From contig JALKBU010000581.1 in NCBI GenBank assembly GCA_023091735.1, positions 1 to 31,961 on the forward strand: a stretch of 31,961 nt of DNA, written 5' to 3'. Within the stretch, counting starts at the first letter, position 1. Each line of letters begins with the position of its first letter. This document shows positions 1-8,967 of this stretch, piece after piece. Below the pieces are notes generated by a model. That model saw only the letters and a list, made by a program, of their open reading frames with translations, ran no database searches and was not told the origin of the DNA. Source of the DNA: Trichomonas tenax (lineage: Eukaryota > Parabasalia > Trichomonadida > Trichomonadidae). The position numbers were made by a program, and so were the translations under genes.

Positions 1-127
1 GCAACTTATACCACTGGATAGACAACTATCAATAAGTACATGAAAGTACTTTCAAATCGAAAAAATATTGATCAGATAAAAAGTTATGAAGGTCGCGGGA
101 CTACACCGCAGAAGGAAAAATACTGCC
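1..127 (-). repeat. Truncated terminal repeat of a GGCA-ended inverted-repeat element
   Basis: These bases are the reverse complement of the sequence starting at 6559 and of the window end (31830-31961), and match 7700-7826 in the same orientation. The outer terminus, read inward, begins GGCAGTATTTTTCC. Inside are two short palindromes, GAAAGTACTTTC and GATAGTTGTCTATC. The copy is cut by the window edge, so its other end and any target duplication cannot be seen. It ends about 155 bases before the first ORF and so sits in or next to that gene's promoter. Confidence 0.85.
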
Positions 128-280
128 TCAAAATTCAAAATGAAATCGATACCACTAACATTTTTATCGATAATTCATGTTGAACTATATAATATAGCTG
201 TTGTTTTGCAAAAGCTAGAAATTAACATTATAATTATGAAAATTGAAAAATTAATAAAATCTAAAAAACAAATTTAAATA

Positions 281-1255
281 TTGTTCTATTTAACTGCAGT
301 AACGAAAAATTTTCAATATGAAATATGCCCTATTTCAGCTCTAGAGCAAGAATCTCAAAGAAAAGCCCTAAACAAAAAAGCTAAAAAAAATTTCGAAGTG
401 GCATTGGTGATGGAGAAAATCAGTATCGAAGAGCCGGAGAAGGAAACAAACATAAGCATTTTTAAGCCGTCTCCAGTTCTCGATAGTGCTGTGAAGAAAA
501 TGCTCGAGAATCCTCAAATATTCCAAAATTTTTTGAAAATTTTTAATAAGAAGCCATTCTTGCCCATGAAATCGACGGCCCCTCCTCTGCCAATAAAGGC
601 AAACAATAAAACATCCAGAAGCAGCCGCAATACACCAGAAAAACTGCCTCCCTTAGTTGATAGGATCTCAATTCCGAGTTTCGAGGAGCAAAACGGCAAC
701 AAAATTCTTACCCCTACATGGGATTCCGCTGAAAACGACTTTTTATCCCACATTCCTTCTAATTTAATCAAAACAGCCGCTTCTGAGTTTGCTGTGATGC
801 ACCAAAGTATGGAAATGCTCGAAAATAGAATGTTTTTGGATACGAATACAAAATATTATCACAGTGGACAGCTTTTAGATATCGCAGAACAAAATCCTCC
901 AAAGCCAATGAACGACATAGAGAGGAAAAAAGCCGAAAGATACAATATCGTCGAACTGCCGAAGAAAATACCAAACACGTGGCCGAAAAGGCCATGGGAT
1001 AAACCAGAAATGGTAATGAACGATTTCGAAACGAAAGATTTGGAGCAAAAGATTCATGACAACTCAATCCTTTCGATGGATCCGGCAAACTGGAGCCTTA
1101 CGAACAAAAAGAAACGCGCTAGACATCTTTCACGTCAAGATAGTGATTTAATCCGAACAAATCGTCGAAAAAAGACTATCGTTACTCTCAGCACTCTGTC
1201 GTATGCTACAGACTGCGAGGATGAGGAAACAGATTGGTCAGATTTCGATTTTTGA
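281..1255 (+). CDS. Hypothetical protein with basic clusters and acidic C-terminus
   Basis: An open frame of 324 codons that I do not recognise. The first 43 residues look unlike the rest. An internal ATG at 410 (protein start MEKISIEEPEKE, 281 residues) is a good alternative start, and the downstream part has the more coding-like composition. The protein is hydrophilic with no membrane segment or signal peptide. It has a proline-rich stretch around residues 95-130, two basic clusters near the C-terminus (KKKRARH and NRRKK) that could act as nuclear localisation signals, and an acidic/aromatic end (DCEDEETDWSDFDF). A nuclear role is possible but is inference only. It is convergent with the NTF2-like gene downstream, and a transposable-element end lies just upstream. 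Confidence 0.65.
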   Translation: MFYLTAVTKNFQYEICPISALEQESQRKALNKKAKKNFEVALVMEKISIEEPEKETNISIFKPSPVLDSAVKKMLENPQIFQNFLKIFNKKPFLPMKSTAPPLPIKANNKTSRSSRNTPEKLPPLVDRISIPSFEEQNGNKILTPTWDSAENDFLSHIPSNLIKTAASEFAVMHQSMEMLENRMFLDTNTKYYHSGQLLDIAEQNPPKPMNDIERKKAERYNIVELPKKIPNTWPKRPWDKPEMVMNDFETKDLEQKIHDNSILSMDPANWSLTNKKKRARHLSRQDSDLIRTNRRKKTIVTLSTLSYATDCEDEETDWSDFDF

Positions 1256-1649
1256 TATTTTTCATGTTTTGTTGTTAATTATTATATATAAATGTGTTGT
1301 TTAAATTTATATCAATGCATTTTTAATACATAAAGAGTTCAAAACAGTTTTTTTTATCGAATATGTATTGCGATTTTCAGATTTCTAGATAAATTATCAG
1401 AATTGAACTACCTATAGCATAGGCAGTTATTCTTAATCACATAAACAGCTTAATTGATGGAATACAAATTTTTACATTTTATTGAATATACATAACAATA
1501 ATGTATTTGAGCTAACACGGATATGGATTGAGTTAGAGCATAGTGAAATGATATATCTGCGAAAATACTTGAATCATAAAAATTTTCGTTTGCTTTGGTC
1601 ATTTGAATACTAAGGTCGTAATATAGTCTAAGAAAATGTAAGAATTTTC
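1256..1649. other. AT-rich spacer between two convergent genes
   Basis: This stretch separates two converging 3' ends. It is AT-rich and holds several TAAA/ATAAA-like tetramers just past the stop codons that could serve as polyadenylation signals. An open frame on the minus strand (1450-1740) runs through it but has no coding character and overlaps the NTF2-like gene in another frame. Confidence 0.5.
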
Positions 1650-2012
1650 TTATATTCTTCCAAGCAGCAGGTTTGAAATTTGAAGTTTTTGATCTTTGAC
1701 TTGAAAACATATCGTAGCTAAGAAAGTACTCTTTGCCCAATGCGCCAATCCAGAAATTACGATTTCTTCATCTGATAAAACAACGAATGAATATTTATTT
1801 ATTTCGAACTGTCCTTTAACATTGTTGATTCTTTTCTTAGTCTGAAGGAGCTCCACAACATCATTTCTTGACTCTTTCTTTATTGTTTCATAAGTAAGTT
1901 TGCAATCTTCAGTGAATAACTCAGGAAAGTTCTCCTCAGTGTCACAAACATTCATATTTTCGACAACAAGTTGAACAATTCCTGGTATTTGCACTGCCAA
2001 TTCTGTTTGCAT
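1650..2012 (-). CDS. NTF2-like domain protein
   Basis: A 120-residue protein, close to the usual 120-130 residues of NTF2 and of NXT1/p15. The order of elements fits the NTF2 cone fold: N-terminal helices (1-25), a short strand segment LFTEDCKLTYETIKKESRND that parallels the family's 'D.S.LTW.G....G...I' region, a strand near SFVVLSDEEIVISGLAHW, and a C-terminal pair FLATICFQVKDQKLQISNLL matching the 'F.Q.F.L......Y.I.ND' end. NTF2 carries RanGDP into the nucleus and NXT1 pairs with the mRNA exporter TAP/NXF1; the sequence alone does not say which, and other NTF2-like proteins are possible. The start is supported by a TTTGTCA site about 36 bases upstream. Confidence 0.5.
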   Translation of the reverse strand: MQTELAVQIPGIVQLVVENMNVCDTEENFPELFTEDCKLTYETIKKESRNDVVELLQTKKRINNVKGQFEINKYSFVVLSDEEIVISGLAHWAKSTFLATICFQVKDQKLQISNLLLGRI

Positions 2013-2045
2013 TTATTTTCCAAAGTTATGTCACGTTTTAATTTC

Positions 2046-2074
2046 ATTGACAAATAAATGCTATTTACATGTCA
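2046..2074 (-). promoter_or_regulatory. Putative Inr and upstream TTTACATGTCA motif of the NTF2-like gene
   Basis: On the minus strand TTTGTCAAT (2046-2054) lies about 36 bases before the start codon and has the TCA core of the trichomonad initiator. Next to it, 2064-2074 reads TTTACATGTCA, one base different from the motif found upstream of several other genes in this window. Motif match only; no transcript evidence. Confidence 0.35.
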
Positions 2075-2192
2075 AATATTTTATATATTATTATTTGTTT
2101 TTGATACAATGTTTATTAACAAAAAGTGAAATACATATTAAGGCATATATACATTTATGAAGTAATTGTTTTATTAAAATCTGCCAAATAAA

Positions 2193-2243
2193 GTGACAAT
2201 ATATATATATATTTGTCACGTAATATGATAATCTAAAAAGTGA
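2193..2243 (+). promoter_or_regulatory. Putative COG6 initiator in a small palindrome
   Basis: TTTGTCACG (2212-2220) carries the TCAY core of a trichomonad-type initiator about 31 bases before the COG6 start codon. It forms the right arm of a palindrome, GTGACAA at 2193-2199 and TTGTCAC at 2213-2219, around an AT dinucleotide run. A second GTGACA follows at 2240, directly before the ATG at 2249. Either TCA could mark the transcription start. Confidence 0.35.
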
Positions 2244-2248
2244 CATAA

Positions 2249-4042
2249 ATGAGAAATTCTGTTCAAAGAAAGATCAATGATCTTAAGAAACTGACGACAG
2301 ATCCTTCTTCGGAACTGATTGAAGCGCTTTCTTCGATCGACGACACCAATTTTAACAGCAATACTGTCGTTAGAACTTTATTAGAAGAGAAAGAAATAAG
2401 CGAATTGAACAAATTCATACAGGATTTCTCTCAGCTCACTGATGCCATCAACAGGGTATTCAATACGATCGATTTACTTGATAAATCCTGCGATTTGATG
2501 CTCAACAAGCTTTCCATTGGTCAAAAAGGAGTCGACGAAGTTTTAGATATGACAACATCTTTACACACGCAACAAGAAAAGCAAAGAAATCAGTTGGGAA
2601 AAATTCACAGTTTTATCGAGCAATATTATCTTCCTGAGGAAGATTTCGCTGCTTTAGAGCGTGGTGATATCAATGATCAGTTTTTCGACTCTTTTGCTCA
2701 CTTAGAGGCATCACATGAAAGAACATCTCTCGCAATCCAAACATACAAATCTCGCAGCCTTACAGATGCTTTAACATCCCTCAACACAGCCAAAGAACGC
2801 GCGTTTGGCAGAATTCACGGATGGTTCCATGCAAATAGCCACATTTTCAATAGAATGCATCCAACAATTCCTTCCAATTTCTACAGGTGCCTGAATGTCA
2901 TCAAATCGAAGCCGATTTTGTATGGATTCGTTTCCAGCGAGATCGGCCAAGTGAGAAGTAGCGTTATAGGCCCTTCTTTCTTGAATGCATTGACTTCTCC
3001 ATCACCAGAAAGTCGTGCATTAGAAGAGATCGCAACAATCGATCCGTTGACTTTCACGAGTGATGTTTTCGCGTGGATACACCAAGCAACTGCTACAGAG
3101 GCCGCTTTCCTTGCTGGAGTTCTCAAGGAGGAGCAGAACTCAACGGTAATACAGAAAACGTTGAGTGATGCTTTCGAGTCAGTCTGCAGGCCACTAGAAA
3201 GTCGCATCACTCAAGCAATTCGCGGACTTGTAAGGCCATCTGATAGCTATCAAATGGCAAACATTATTTCTTTCTATCACTCCACATTCTCTGATATCTG
3301 TGGAATCACTTCTCCACTTGCTAAAACTACGAAATCTCTCTGTGAAATTTCAGCCGAAGTCTTCCGTCAGGCAATCGCGGAATCAAGTGATGTCATCAAG
3401 GGAAGCAACAGGCCATCACAGAGCGCGTTCCAGGAAGCAATGAAAGTCGTTCGCGAAGTCACTTCTTTGCATTCGAAGTCTTCTCTTTCAGTCACTTTCG
3501 ATGTCGCTTCTTTGATTGATGGATACGCGGACGATTTACATCAAGCTGTCGTCAGCTGCAAAGAAAGTCTTCCATTCAAGGCAACTTTGTTGTACGAGTT
3601 ATCTAAAATCGCTGCAGATGCTTCTCTTAAGTCAGCAATGAGTGTTAGTGATGATGTTGCGAGATTATTAGGTCAGATCGTCACTGTTGAAGCATCAGAG
3701 TTCTTCAGGAGATGCAGAGTTTCAGAGATCATCGGATTATTCCTCAAACCTAACGACAAACCTTTATCAACGATCTCCGGATGCGAGGAGAACCTTTTGC
3801 AGGCAGCAGTGAAAAGGTTCGAGAATGCATTAGTGAATTCGGGAAACTTGGTGACTCCATTATGCGAAGAAATAGGAAACAAAGATTTGAAGAAAATTGC
3901 AAGAGATGAGGTTACAAAACAACTAGTTTCTGCTTACGAACTCCTCTTCAACAAGGCAATGGATGCGAAGAACGGTTACGCGAGTCCTGGATCAATTTTC
4001 AAATACTCTCCTTTGCATATCAAAGATCTGATTACTGTTTAA
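2249..4042 (+). CDS. COG6: Conserved oligomeric Golgi complex subunit 6
   Basis: A 597-residue protein matching COG6 over most of its length (family usually 600-660). COG6 belongs to lobe B of the eight-subunit COG tether, which captures vesicles in retrograde traffic within the Golgi. The N-terminal 150 residues are a predicted coiled-coil region (ISELNKFIQDFSQLTDAINRV and following) like the CATCHR bundle start. The clearest family signature is the block at about residues 264-284, DPLTFTSDVFAWIHQATATE, equivalent to '[20 protein letters not shown]' in animal COG6; a second is the 'RPVLYKYTLDEFGTARRS'-like stretch KPILYGFVSSEIGQVRSS. There is no intron signal. The gene converges on the calcyphosin-like gene 210 bases downstream. 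Codon use is richer in G and C than in the flanking DNA. Confidence 0.92.
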   Translation: MRNSVQRKINDLKKLTTDPSSELIEALSSIDDTNFNSNTVVRTLLEEKEISELNKFIQDFSQLTDAINRVFNTIDLLDKSCDLMLNKLSIGQKGVDEVLDMTTSLHTQQEKQRNQLGKIHSFIEQYYLPEEDFAALERGDINDQFFDSFAHLEASHERTSLAIQTYKSRSLTDALTSLNTAKERAFGRIHGWFHANSHIFNRMHPTIPSNFYRCLNVIKSKPILYGFVSSEIGQVRSSVIGPSFLNALTSPSPESRALEEIATIDPLTFTSDVFAWIHQATATEAAFLAGVLKEEQNSTVIQKTLSDAFESVCRPLESRITQAIRGLVRPSDSYQMANIISFYHSTFSDICGITSPLAKTTKSLCEISAEVFRQAIAESSDVIKGSNRPSQSAFQEAMKVVREVTSLHSKSSLSVTFDVASLIDGYADDLHQAVVSCKESLPFKATLLYELSKIAADASLKSAMSVSDDVARLLGQIVTVEASEFFRRCRVSEIIGLFLKPNDKPLSTISGCEENLLQAAVKRFENALVNSGNLVTPLCEEIGNKDLKKIARDEVTKQLVSAYELLFNKAMDAKNGYASPGSIFKYSPLHIKDLITV

Positions 4043-4252
4043 TAAAATTGTTGTGTTTTTTTTTTTTTTTTTGTTATAAATCTGCTAATTATCAATTAGA
4101 TATATCATTCATATGTTGAGAATCATTTATATATGTATAAATTCTAAACATAATTTTTTCTTTCTAAAGAATTTAGAGGAATTGAACTAATAAATATTAT
4201 GTAAATGATCATATTTATTGACCTGAATTTTGATATAACAATAAATTAAAAA

Positions 4253-4885
4253 TTAAAACGTAAATGAATTGCTGTAAATCTTACGTTTGTATGTAAGCTC
4301 GTGTTTCTTGATGTTCGCCTTTAACACTTTGATGAATTCATCGTCATTTGGGAACAAATAACTTGATTCTCTAAAGTAATCTTGAAAATCTTCGCGCGTT
4401 ACCTCATCCTCGCAACTGCCTAACACGATAATCATCGAATTCAGCAACTTTGTCGTAGGTGTTCTCTTTATAGCAAAAGTTAACGGATGATCTCTAGCGT
4501 ATCTGAAGTTGTGGATGAGAGAGGGGTCACACGTATCGCCACCGTTACTGAAGTAGTTGAATGCAGCGTCGATGGCATCTTTCCTCTGCTGTGAGATTGG
4601 AATTGAAATTTTATTCATTACGTTCGATAATTTTGCACGTTTATCGCCCGTTTCGTCGAGGATTGTCGCTAATTCTTTATGCTCTGTGAGATTCAGGTAA
4701 ATTCCCGCTTCAGCGAAAAGGTCTGGAAGTTCTTCGGTCAAATCGATTAATCTTTCAGGGTCAGAGTCCGCCTCTCGCACAAGATTCGCGTACTTCCTGA
4801 GCCCTATCATCCCATGCTTGTGGATTTTCGTGTGTATTCTGTCAAGAATGTCGTTTAACTGAAGAAAAAGAGTATCAGAGTTCAT
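4253..4885 (-). CDS. Calcyphosin-like EF-hand protein
   Basis: A 210-residue protein with the four-EF-hand layout of calcyphosin/CAPSL (about 190-210 residues). Diagnostic matches are GLRKYANLVREADSD at the start, ISIPISQQRKDAIDAAFNYF (family 'PPMSQARE.VI.AAF.KLD'), and EVTREDFQDYFRESSYLFPN then DDEF near the end (family 'VT..EF.DYY..VS.....DEEF'). The first loop (residues 40-51, DSDPERLIDLTE) keeps acids at positions 1, 3, 5, 9 and 12 and could bind calcium. Loops two to four (about 77-88, 112-123, 155-166) have lost most ligands, so only one site, if any, is likely active. Calcyphosins are calcium-responsive proteins often linked to cilia or flagella; that role is inference here. GTGACA lies immediately before the start codon. 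Confidence 0.75.
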   Translation of the reverse strand: MNSDTLFLQLNDILDRIHTKIHKHGMIGLRKYANLVREADSDPERLIDLTEELPDLFAEAGIYLNLTEHKELATILDETGDKRAKLSNVMNKISIPISQQRKDAIDAAFNYFSNGGDTCDPSLIHNFRYARDHPLTFAIKRTPTTKLLNSMIIVLGSCEDEVTREDFQDYFRESSYLFPNDDEFIKVLKANIKKHELTYKRKIYSNSFTF

Positions 4886-5133
4886 TTTGTCACGTTTTGA
4901 ATAGTCACCTTTAATTTGTATAAAAATATTTTTGAGGGTCGTGGAAAGTTCAACACCCCCTATATTTATTTTAACCTTATTTCTATTCCATCAGTAAAAA
5001 CCTAAAAACCAAGATCTCAAACTTCAAGAACAGATTGATAATATATCAAGCTCATCGAAAAACTTTGTTCTGCAGATATATAAGTATATGGAGCCATGTT
5101 TTGATTTATTGATTAGAAAAAAATATTTTGACA

Positions 5134-5146
5134 GTTTACATGACAG
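5134..5146 (+). promoter_or_regulatory. GTTTACATGACAG motif upstream of RPB11
   Basis: This 13-base word lies 68 bases before the preferred RPB11 start. The identical word occurs at 15129-15141 and, inverted, at 15022-15034, upstream of the Ariadne gene. An 11-base core recurs at 17956-17966 and 28473-28483. Its position inside the N-terminal extension of the longer ORF also argues that the extension is leader DNA, not protein. Confidence 0.4.
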
Positions 5147-5213
5147 AAATCAAATATTGAGTAGACCCTGTTATAATTTGGAAATCCCTGATAATAAAAG
5201 TGCCAAACCTATG

Positions 5214-5585
5214 GCGACGTATGATGCGCAGTTGGCCAACCAGAATCTCCCTCAGGACTATGACGAGGAGACTCCGAGGTTAGTCACTGCCTTCAAGGAG
5301 GAGAAGTCAGAAAACTGCTATCTTTTCACCGTCCATAAGGAAGATCACACATTAGGCAACCTTTTAACAGACCAACTTCTCACAGAAGGCCGTATTCTGT
5401 TCGCGGGTTATCGTATAGAGCACCCTCTGAAAGATTTAATCAAGATTAGAGTTAAAGCCGGTTCAAATATCAACCATCCAAGCGAGTTAATCAATCCAGC
5501 AATCGACCAGTTGAAAAATAAGATTGGAAGTCTTCAAAATTTGTTTAAAGATGCTTGCCAAAAGTTCGAAGAGAAGCCTCAGTAA
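5214..5585 (+). CDS. RPB11: RNA polymerase II subunit RPB11
   Basis: A 123-residue protein that pairs with RPB3 to form the alpha-like assembly platform of RNA polymerase II. The L/AC19 dimerisation motif KEDHTLGN (residues 43-50) is intact, followed by ILFAGYRIEHPLKDLIKIRV (62-81), the family's '[20 protein letters not shown]', and a C-terminal helix. The phenylalanine-alanine-glycine-tyrosine wording and the C-terminus fit RPB11 better than RPC19/AC19 (usually 'EFCGYT..HPSE'). The open frame extends upstream to an ATG at 5088, but starting at 5214 gives exactly the family length (115-123) and puts a GTTTACATGACAG motif in the leader. The gene is divergent from the calcyphosin-like gene. Confidence 0.9.
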   Translation, partial: ATYDAQLANQNLPQDYDEETPRLVTAFKEEKSENCYLFTVHKEDHTLGNLLTDQLLTEGRILFAGYRIEHPLKDLIKIRVKAGSNINHPSELINPAIDQLKNKIGSLQNLFKDACQKFEEKPQ

Positions 5586-5991
5586 TTATTGATGTGTCCG
5601 AATGGTTTTTATATGATCGATATTAATAAAGTTTACCACGATATTTGCTTTTGATAAGTTTTATGCAAATAACAATTTTTTATATTTCTTTCTAGAACAT
5701 TTTAACTTAATAACAATACAATATAATTGACATAGAGATAGAATATAGTAAATTGATAGCTTGGTTCTTGAAACAATTAAAATATGAAAAATTTATAATG
5801 TTTCAAAAGCCAGTTTTGAGTTGATATTTTATCATTCTATAAAGAATTATGAATATGCGACTCATAAAAAGCCGCATTTCAAAAAAAAAGTCTCCACAGC
5901 AAAATTCGAAAATAAGTTGAAAATAGACTAAAAAAATATTGGAGAATTTAGAAATCTCAAATACGAAAAATAATTTTGAAAAATAAAAAAA
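5586..5991. other. AT-rich spacer after RPB11, no gene seen
   Basis: The RPB11 stop is followed within 50 bases by AATAAAG, a possible polyadenylation site. The rest is AT-rich with poly-A runs and no coding frame. It leads into the repeat complex. Confidence 0.5.
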
Positions 5992-6041
5992 ATATTAAAG
6001 AGGAGAAGACAAACTATACCGAATATTTTTGGTATAATTTG
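5992..6041 (+). repeat. Outer inverted repeat, left copy (CAAACTATACC hairpin)
   Basis: Contains an imperfect hairpin, CAAACTATACC ... GGTATAATTTG (6010-6041). The reverse complement, with a few changes and the same purine-rich GAGGAG flank, occurs at 8773-8823. The pair brackets the whole repeat complex of about 2.8 kb. Confidence 0.7.
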
Positions 6042-6423
6042 TAGTTTTGGGGAAGGAAGAGGCTTAGAGGAATTTTTAAACAGCCATTATCATAGAGTGT
6101 TTCTTCTGATGAATCTATTGAGTTTTGAGTGAATTTTATAAACTATATTGGATATCAAAATATGAGATTCCGACTTGATTTTGCAATATGAAGGAAATAG
6201 CTTTTGCTTGTTGTTTGTTGCATGTTCAACGGTTTAAATTCCTCCAACCATAATTTTTCAAGATTATCTGATCTCTGCATAATGGCTCATGTCGTTATTT
6301 TTCGATTCAATCAGTATTGTTAGATACTATTGGATGTGTTTAATATGCAGGTAATATGTTTAATTCCATATATAGAAAAAAAGATGTAGTTATCAAAGCA
6401 TTATTTTGACAAATCAAGATTTT

Positions 6424-6558
6424 CCCGATGCTAGAATTATTGTGATTGATTAATCCATGAAATTGTGTGTATTTAAGAAGTCTACATGCTATTCAAAGAT
6501 ATCTTATTACATGCACACAGTTTTTGATGGTTTATTATAATATTTTATGAAAAATATG
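6424..6558 (+). repeat. Middle inverted repeat, left arm (135 bases)
   Basis: By eye, all 135 bases are the exact reverse complement of 7959-8093, from CCCGATGCTAGAATT at the outer end to GAAAAATATG at the inner end. The absence of differences in such AT-rich non-coding DNA points to a recent duplication, or to gene conversion between the arms. Confidence 0.85.
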
Positions 6559-7253
6559 GCAGTATTTTTCCTTCTGCGGTGTAGTCCCGCGACCTTCATA
6601 ACTTTTTATCTGATCAATATTTTTTCGATTTGAAAGTACTTTCATGTACTTATTGATAGTTGTCTATCCAGTGGTATAAGTTGCACAGTCTATATATCTA
6701 TCAAAACATTGATTGCATTTCAAGTCGTCCAAAAATATACGATTTCCGGCATAAATGTATGCGCTACTATGCAGCATATGATATTTTTATGTGTATTATT
6801 GATTTAAATACCTCTTATACGCTTAAAATTAAAAATGCAACTAATTCATTAATTGATTTGAGGGCGATTATACACATGAAAGTTATTGAATTTGATGGGA
6901 TTTGGATTTGCAACTGTAATAATGTAAAATTTTAGAATTTTAGATTTGGTTTTATTATTATGAGATTTTTCAATTGGAAAGTAAAAGCAGATCAAAATTT
7001 TGCTTTTGTTAGATATACAATTGCTAGCCTTGAATTATAGTTGAGATCGTGGTGATAAAAATATTATATCAAGGTAATATTTCATTAAAAAGACGTCAAA
7101 ATTAATATTTTATAATATCTTTTAAAAATGAATAAAATTATAGACTTTGATCTTCATTCCAGAATATAATTCAGTAGAAATACAAGAAGGAAGAAGAAAT
7201 ATTAAATTTTTTTAGTTGTCATCATATTGATAACCTCAGGCTGTAATAATCTA

Positions 7254-7408
7254 TTTTTCGATTTGAAAGTACTTTCATGAACTTATTGATAGTTGTCTAT
7301 CCAGTGGTGTAAGTGGCACAGTCTATATATCTATCAAAACATTGATTGCATTTCAAATCGTCCAAAAATATACGATTTCCAGCATAAATGTATGCGCTAC
7401 TATGCAGC
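7254..7408 (+). repeat. Internal third, partial copy of the element arm
   Basis: From CGATTTGAAAGTACTTTC to the TATGCAGC block this matches 6625-6773 in the same orientation, including the 19-base stretch missing in the right arm. It lacks the outer terminus. It ends at a hairpin (7407-7434), where the right arm's spacer begins, so the element interior is itself rearranged. Confidence 0.75.
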
Positions 7409-7434
7409 GCTGAGGAAAGATGGTGTCTCAGCGC
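7407..7434. other. Hairpin at the repeat junction
   Basis: GCGCTGAG (7407-7414) and CTCAGCGC (7427-7434) form a perfect 8-base stem with a 12-base loop at the end of the partial arm copy. It may mark a rearrangement junction or a foldback tip. Confidence 0.5.
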
Positions 7435-7826
7435 ATAATTTTTTTTCATTGCCAAATCTAAAATTCTAAAATTTTACATTATTACAGTTGCAAATCCAAA
7501 TCCCATCAAATTCAATAACTTTCATGTGTATAATCGCCCTCAAATCAATTAATGAATTAGTTGCATTTTTAATTTTAAGCGTATAAGAGGTATTTAAATC
7601 AATAATACACATAAAAATATCATATGCTGCATAGTAGCGCATACATTTATGCTGGACGATTTGTAATGCAATCAATGTTTTGATAGATATATAGACTGTG
7701 CAACTTATACCACTGGATAGACAACTATCAATATGTACATGAAAGTACTTTCAAATCGAAAAAATATTGATCAGATAAAAAGTTATGAAGGTCGCGGGAC
7801 TAAACCGCAGAAGGAAAATTGTTGCC

Positions 7827-7958
7827 GAAAATTCAGTGACGCCAATCTAATTATATGTTATAATTATCTATTTATGATAAATAAATGCTCTACATACACT
7901 AGAATTTAGTATTTCATGTTAAGTAATCCCCAATCACTCTTCTGAATATAAGATATTA
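7827..7958. other. Insertion between right arm and middle repeat
   Basis: These 132 bases have no partner on the left side, where the element terminus directly abuts the 135-base arm. The start carries AAAATTCAGTGACGCC (7831-7846), a 16-base word found again at 31008-31023. It may be the end of a further repeat family. Confidence 0.5.
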
Positions 7959-8093
7959 CATATTTTTCATAAAATATTATAATAAACCATCAAAAACTGT
8001 GTGCATGTAATAAGATATCTTTGAATAGCATGTAGACTTCTTAAATACACACAATTTCATGGATTAATCAATCACAATAATTCTAGCATCGGG
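7959..8093 (-). repeat. Middle inverted repeat, right arm (135 bases)
   Basis: Exact reverse complement by eye of 6424-6558. Beyond 8093 the two sides diverge at once, giving a sharp outer boundary. Confidence 0.85.
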
Positions 8094-8641
8094 AGAGTGT
8101 ACATTAGCACAAATCTTTATACAAAGGTAACAACAATATACAACTCGATGCAAAAGTATATACCAGTACTATAGTATATGAGTATAATAACTGATATGCT
8201 GCTTATGATCTTCTTGATGTGATGCACTCCAAATAACACACTGGTATTCAGTCACTTTTGAGATATTAATTTAGAGTGTATCTCAACAATGCAGCGATAA
8301 CAATGATAATTAACTAGATAATACATCTTACACCCATCAATATATTCTATACCCGCCATTCATTAGTTAATAACACACATTTTATGTAATTGGCAATTTT
8401 AATTTCATTATCTTGAAGGCGTATATAGTGTTATAGATTTGAATTTATATAACAAATACTTCATATATTCTAGATTCAATGTGTAAATGTTAATACCACA
8501 TTTTAACACCGAGATTTAAAATCTGTTGAGAGAGAAATTAGGGAATATTTCAATACACACTTCACTATTTTATGAGCTGTCACACACACTATCATAACCT
8601 AACAATTATATTTCCTGATATAAATATTTTTAGTTCAATGA

Positions 8642-8800
8642 TATCTCGAGATTTGGGATGAAATTTTAGAATCGCTTCAAACTCTCAGAGATCATGGACA
8701 AACATATTGCACATCTGCCTGTATTACTATAAGTCCAGATGTTGATTATTGGCCGAGAAAGGGTCAAAAATACAAACTATACCAAAAATTATCGGTATAG
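8642..8800 (+). pseudogene. Possible coding relic
   Basis: An open stretch of 52 codons without an ATG, closed by TAG. It reads with unusually protein-like composition (IWDEILESLQTLRDHGQTYC, then PDVDYWPRKGQKYKLYQ) inside otherwise AT-rich repeat DNA. It overlaps the right outer hairpin. Family unknown; chance is not excluded. Confidence 0.25.
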
Positions 8801-8823
8801 TTTGTTTCCTCCTCAAATATTAA
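8773..8823 (-). repeat. Outer inverted repeat, right copy (CAAACTATACC hairpin)
   Basis: CAAACTATACC and GGTATAGTTTG form a perfect 11-base stem (8773-8804) around a 10-base loop. With its flank it is the inverted, slightly diverged partner of 5992-6041. Confidence 0.7.
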
Positions 8824-8950
8824 AAATGAAGAAAAATCAACAAAACTTAAATAAAAAAGAAAAAAAAATCCAAAATAATTATAAAATTTGAATAGCCATG
8901 CACTGTATTATTATAATATGAAATGAAAACGAAAAAACAAAAATAGAAAC

Positions 8951-8967
8951 AGTCGTCACTTTTCAGA
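8951..8967 (+). promoter_or_regulatory. Initiator-like site of TAF6
   Basis: CGTCACTTTTCAGA ends right at the TAF6 start codon. The TCAC core followed by a pyrimidine-rich stretch fits the trichomonad initiator (TCAYTW). If the A at 8958 is the first transcribed base, the leader would be 10 bases, as short as is usual in trichomonads. Confidence 0.45.

Larger units (their letters stand above)
6559..7826. mobile_element. GGCA-ended inverted-repeat (foldback/MITE-like) element
   Basis: An element of about 1.27 kb with long terminal inverted repeats: left arm 6559-6949, right arm 7452-7826. The arms are nearly identical; the right one lacks about 19 bases found at 6730-6748, and the outermost 14 bases differ slightly (GGCAGTATTTTTCC against GGCAACAATTTTCC). 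Shorter copies of the outer arm lie at both window edges. Both arms encode the same 60-residue frame in opposite directions (6660-6935 and 7466-7675), which I read as a consequence of the repeat rather than a gene. No transposase is present, so it would be non-autonomous. No clean target duplication is visible because it sits between the exact 135-base arms. I cannot assign a superfamily. Confidence 0.7.

Noticed and set aside
2193..2219. The AT dinucleotide run as a microsatellite of interest
   Set aside because: It is only about ten bases long; the flanking inverted arms are more notable and are reported as a promoter element.
5088..5213. N-terminal extension of RPB11
   Set aside because: It adds 42 residues absent from the family and contains the upstream motif; starting at 5214 gives the normal length.
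6660..6935. A real protein gene, since the same peptide is encoded again at 7466-7675
   Set aside because: The identity follows from the two arms being inverted copies; there is no family match, and the start codons lie at different points of the repeat.
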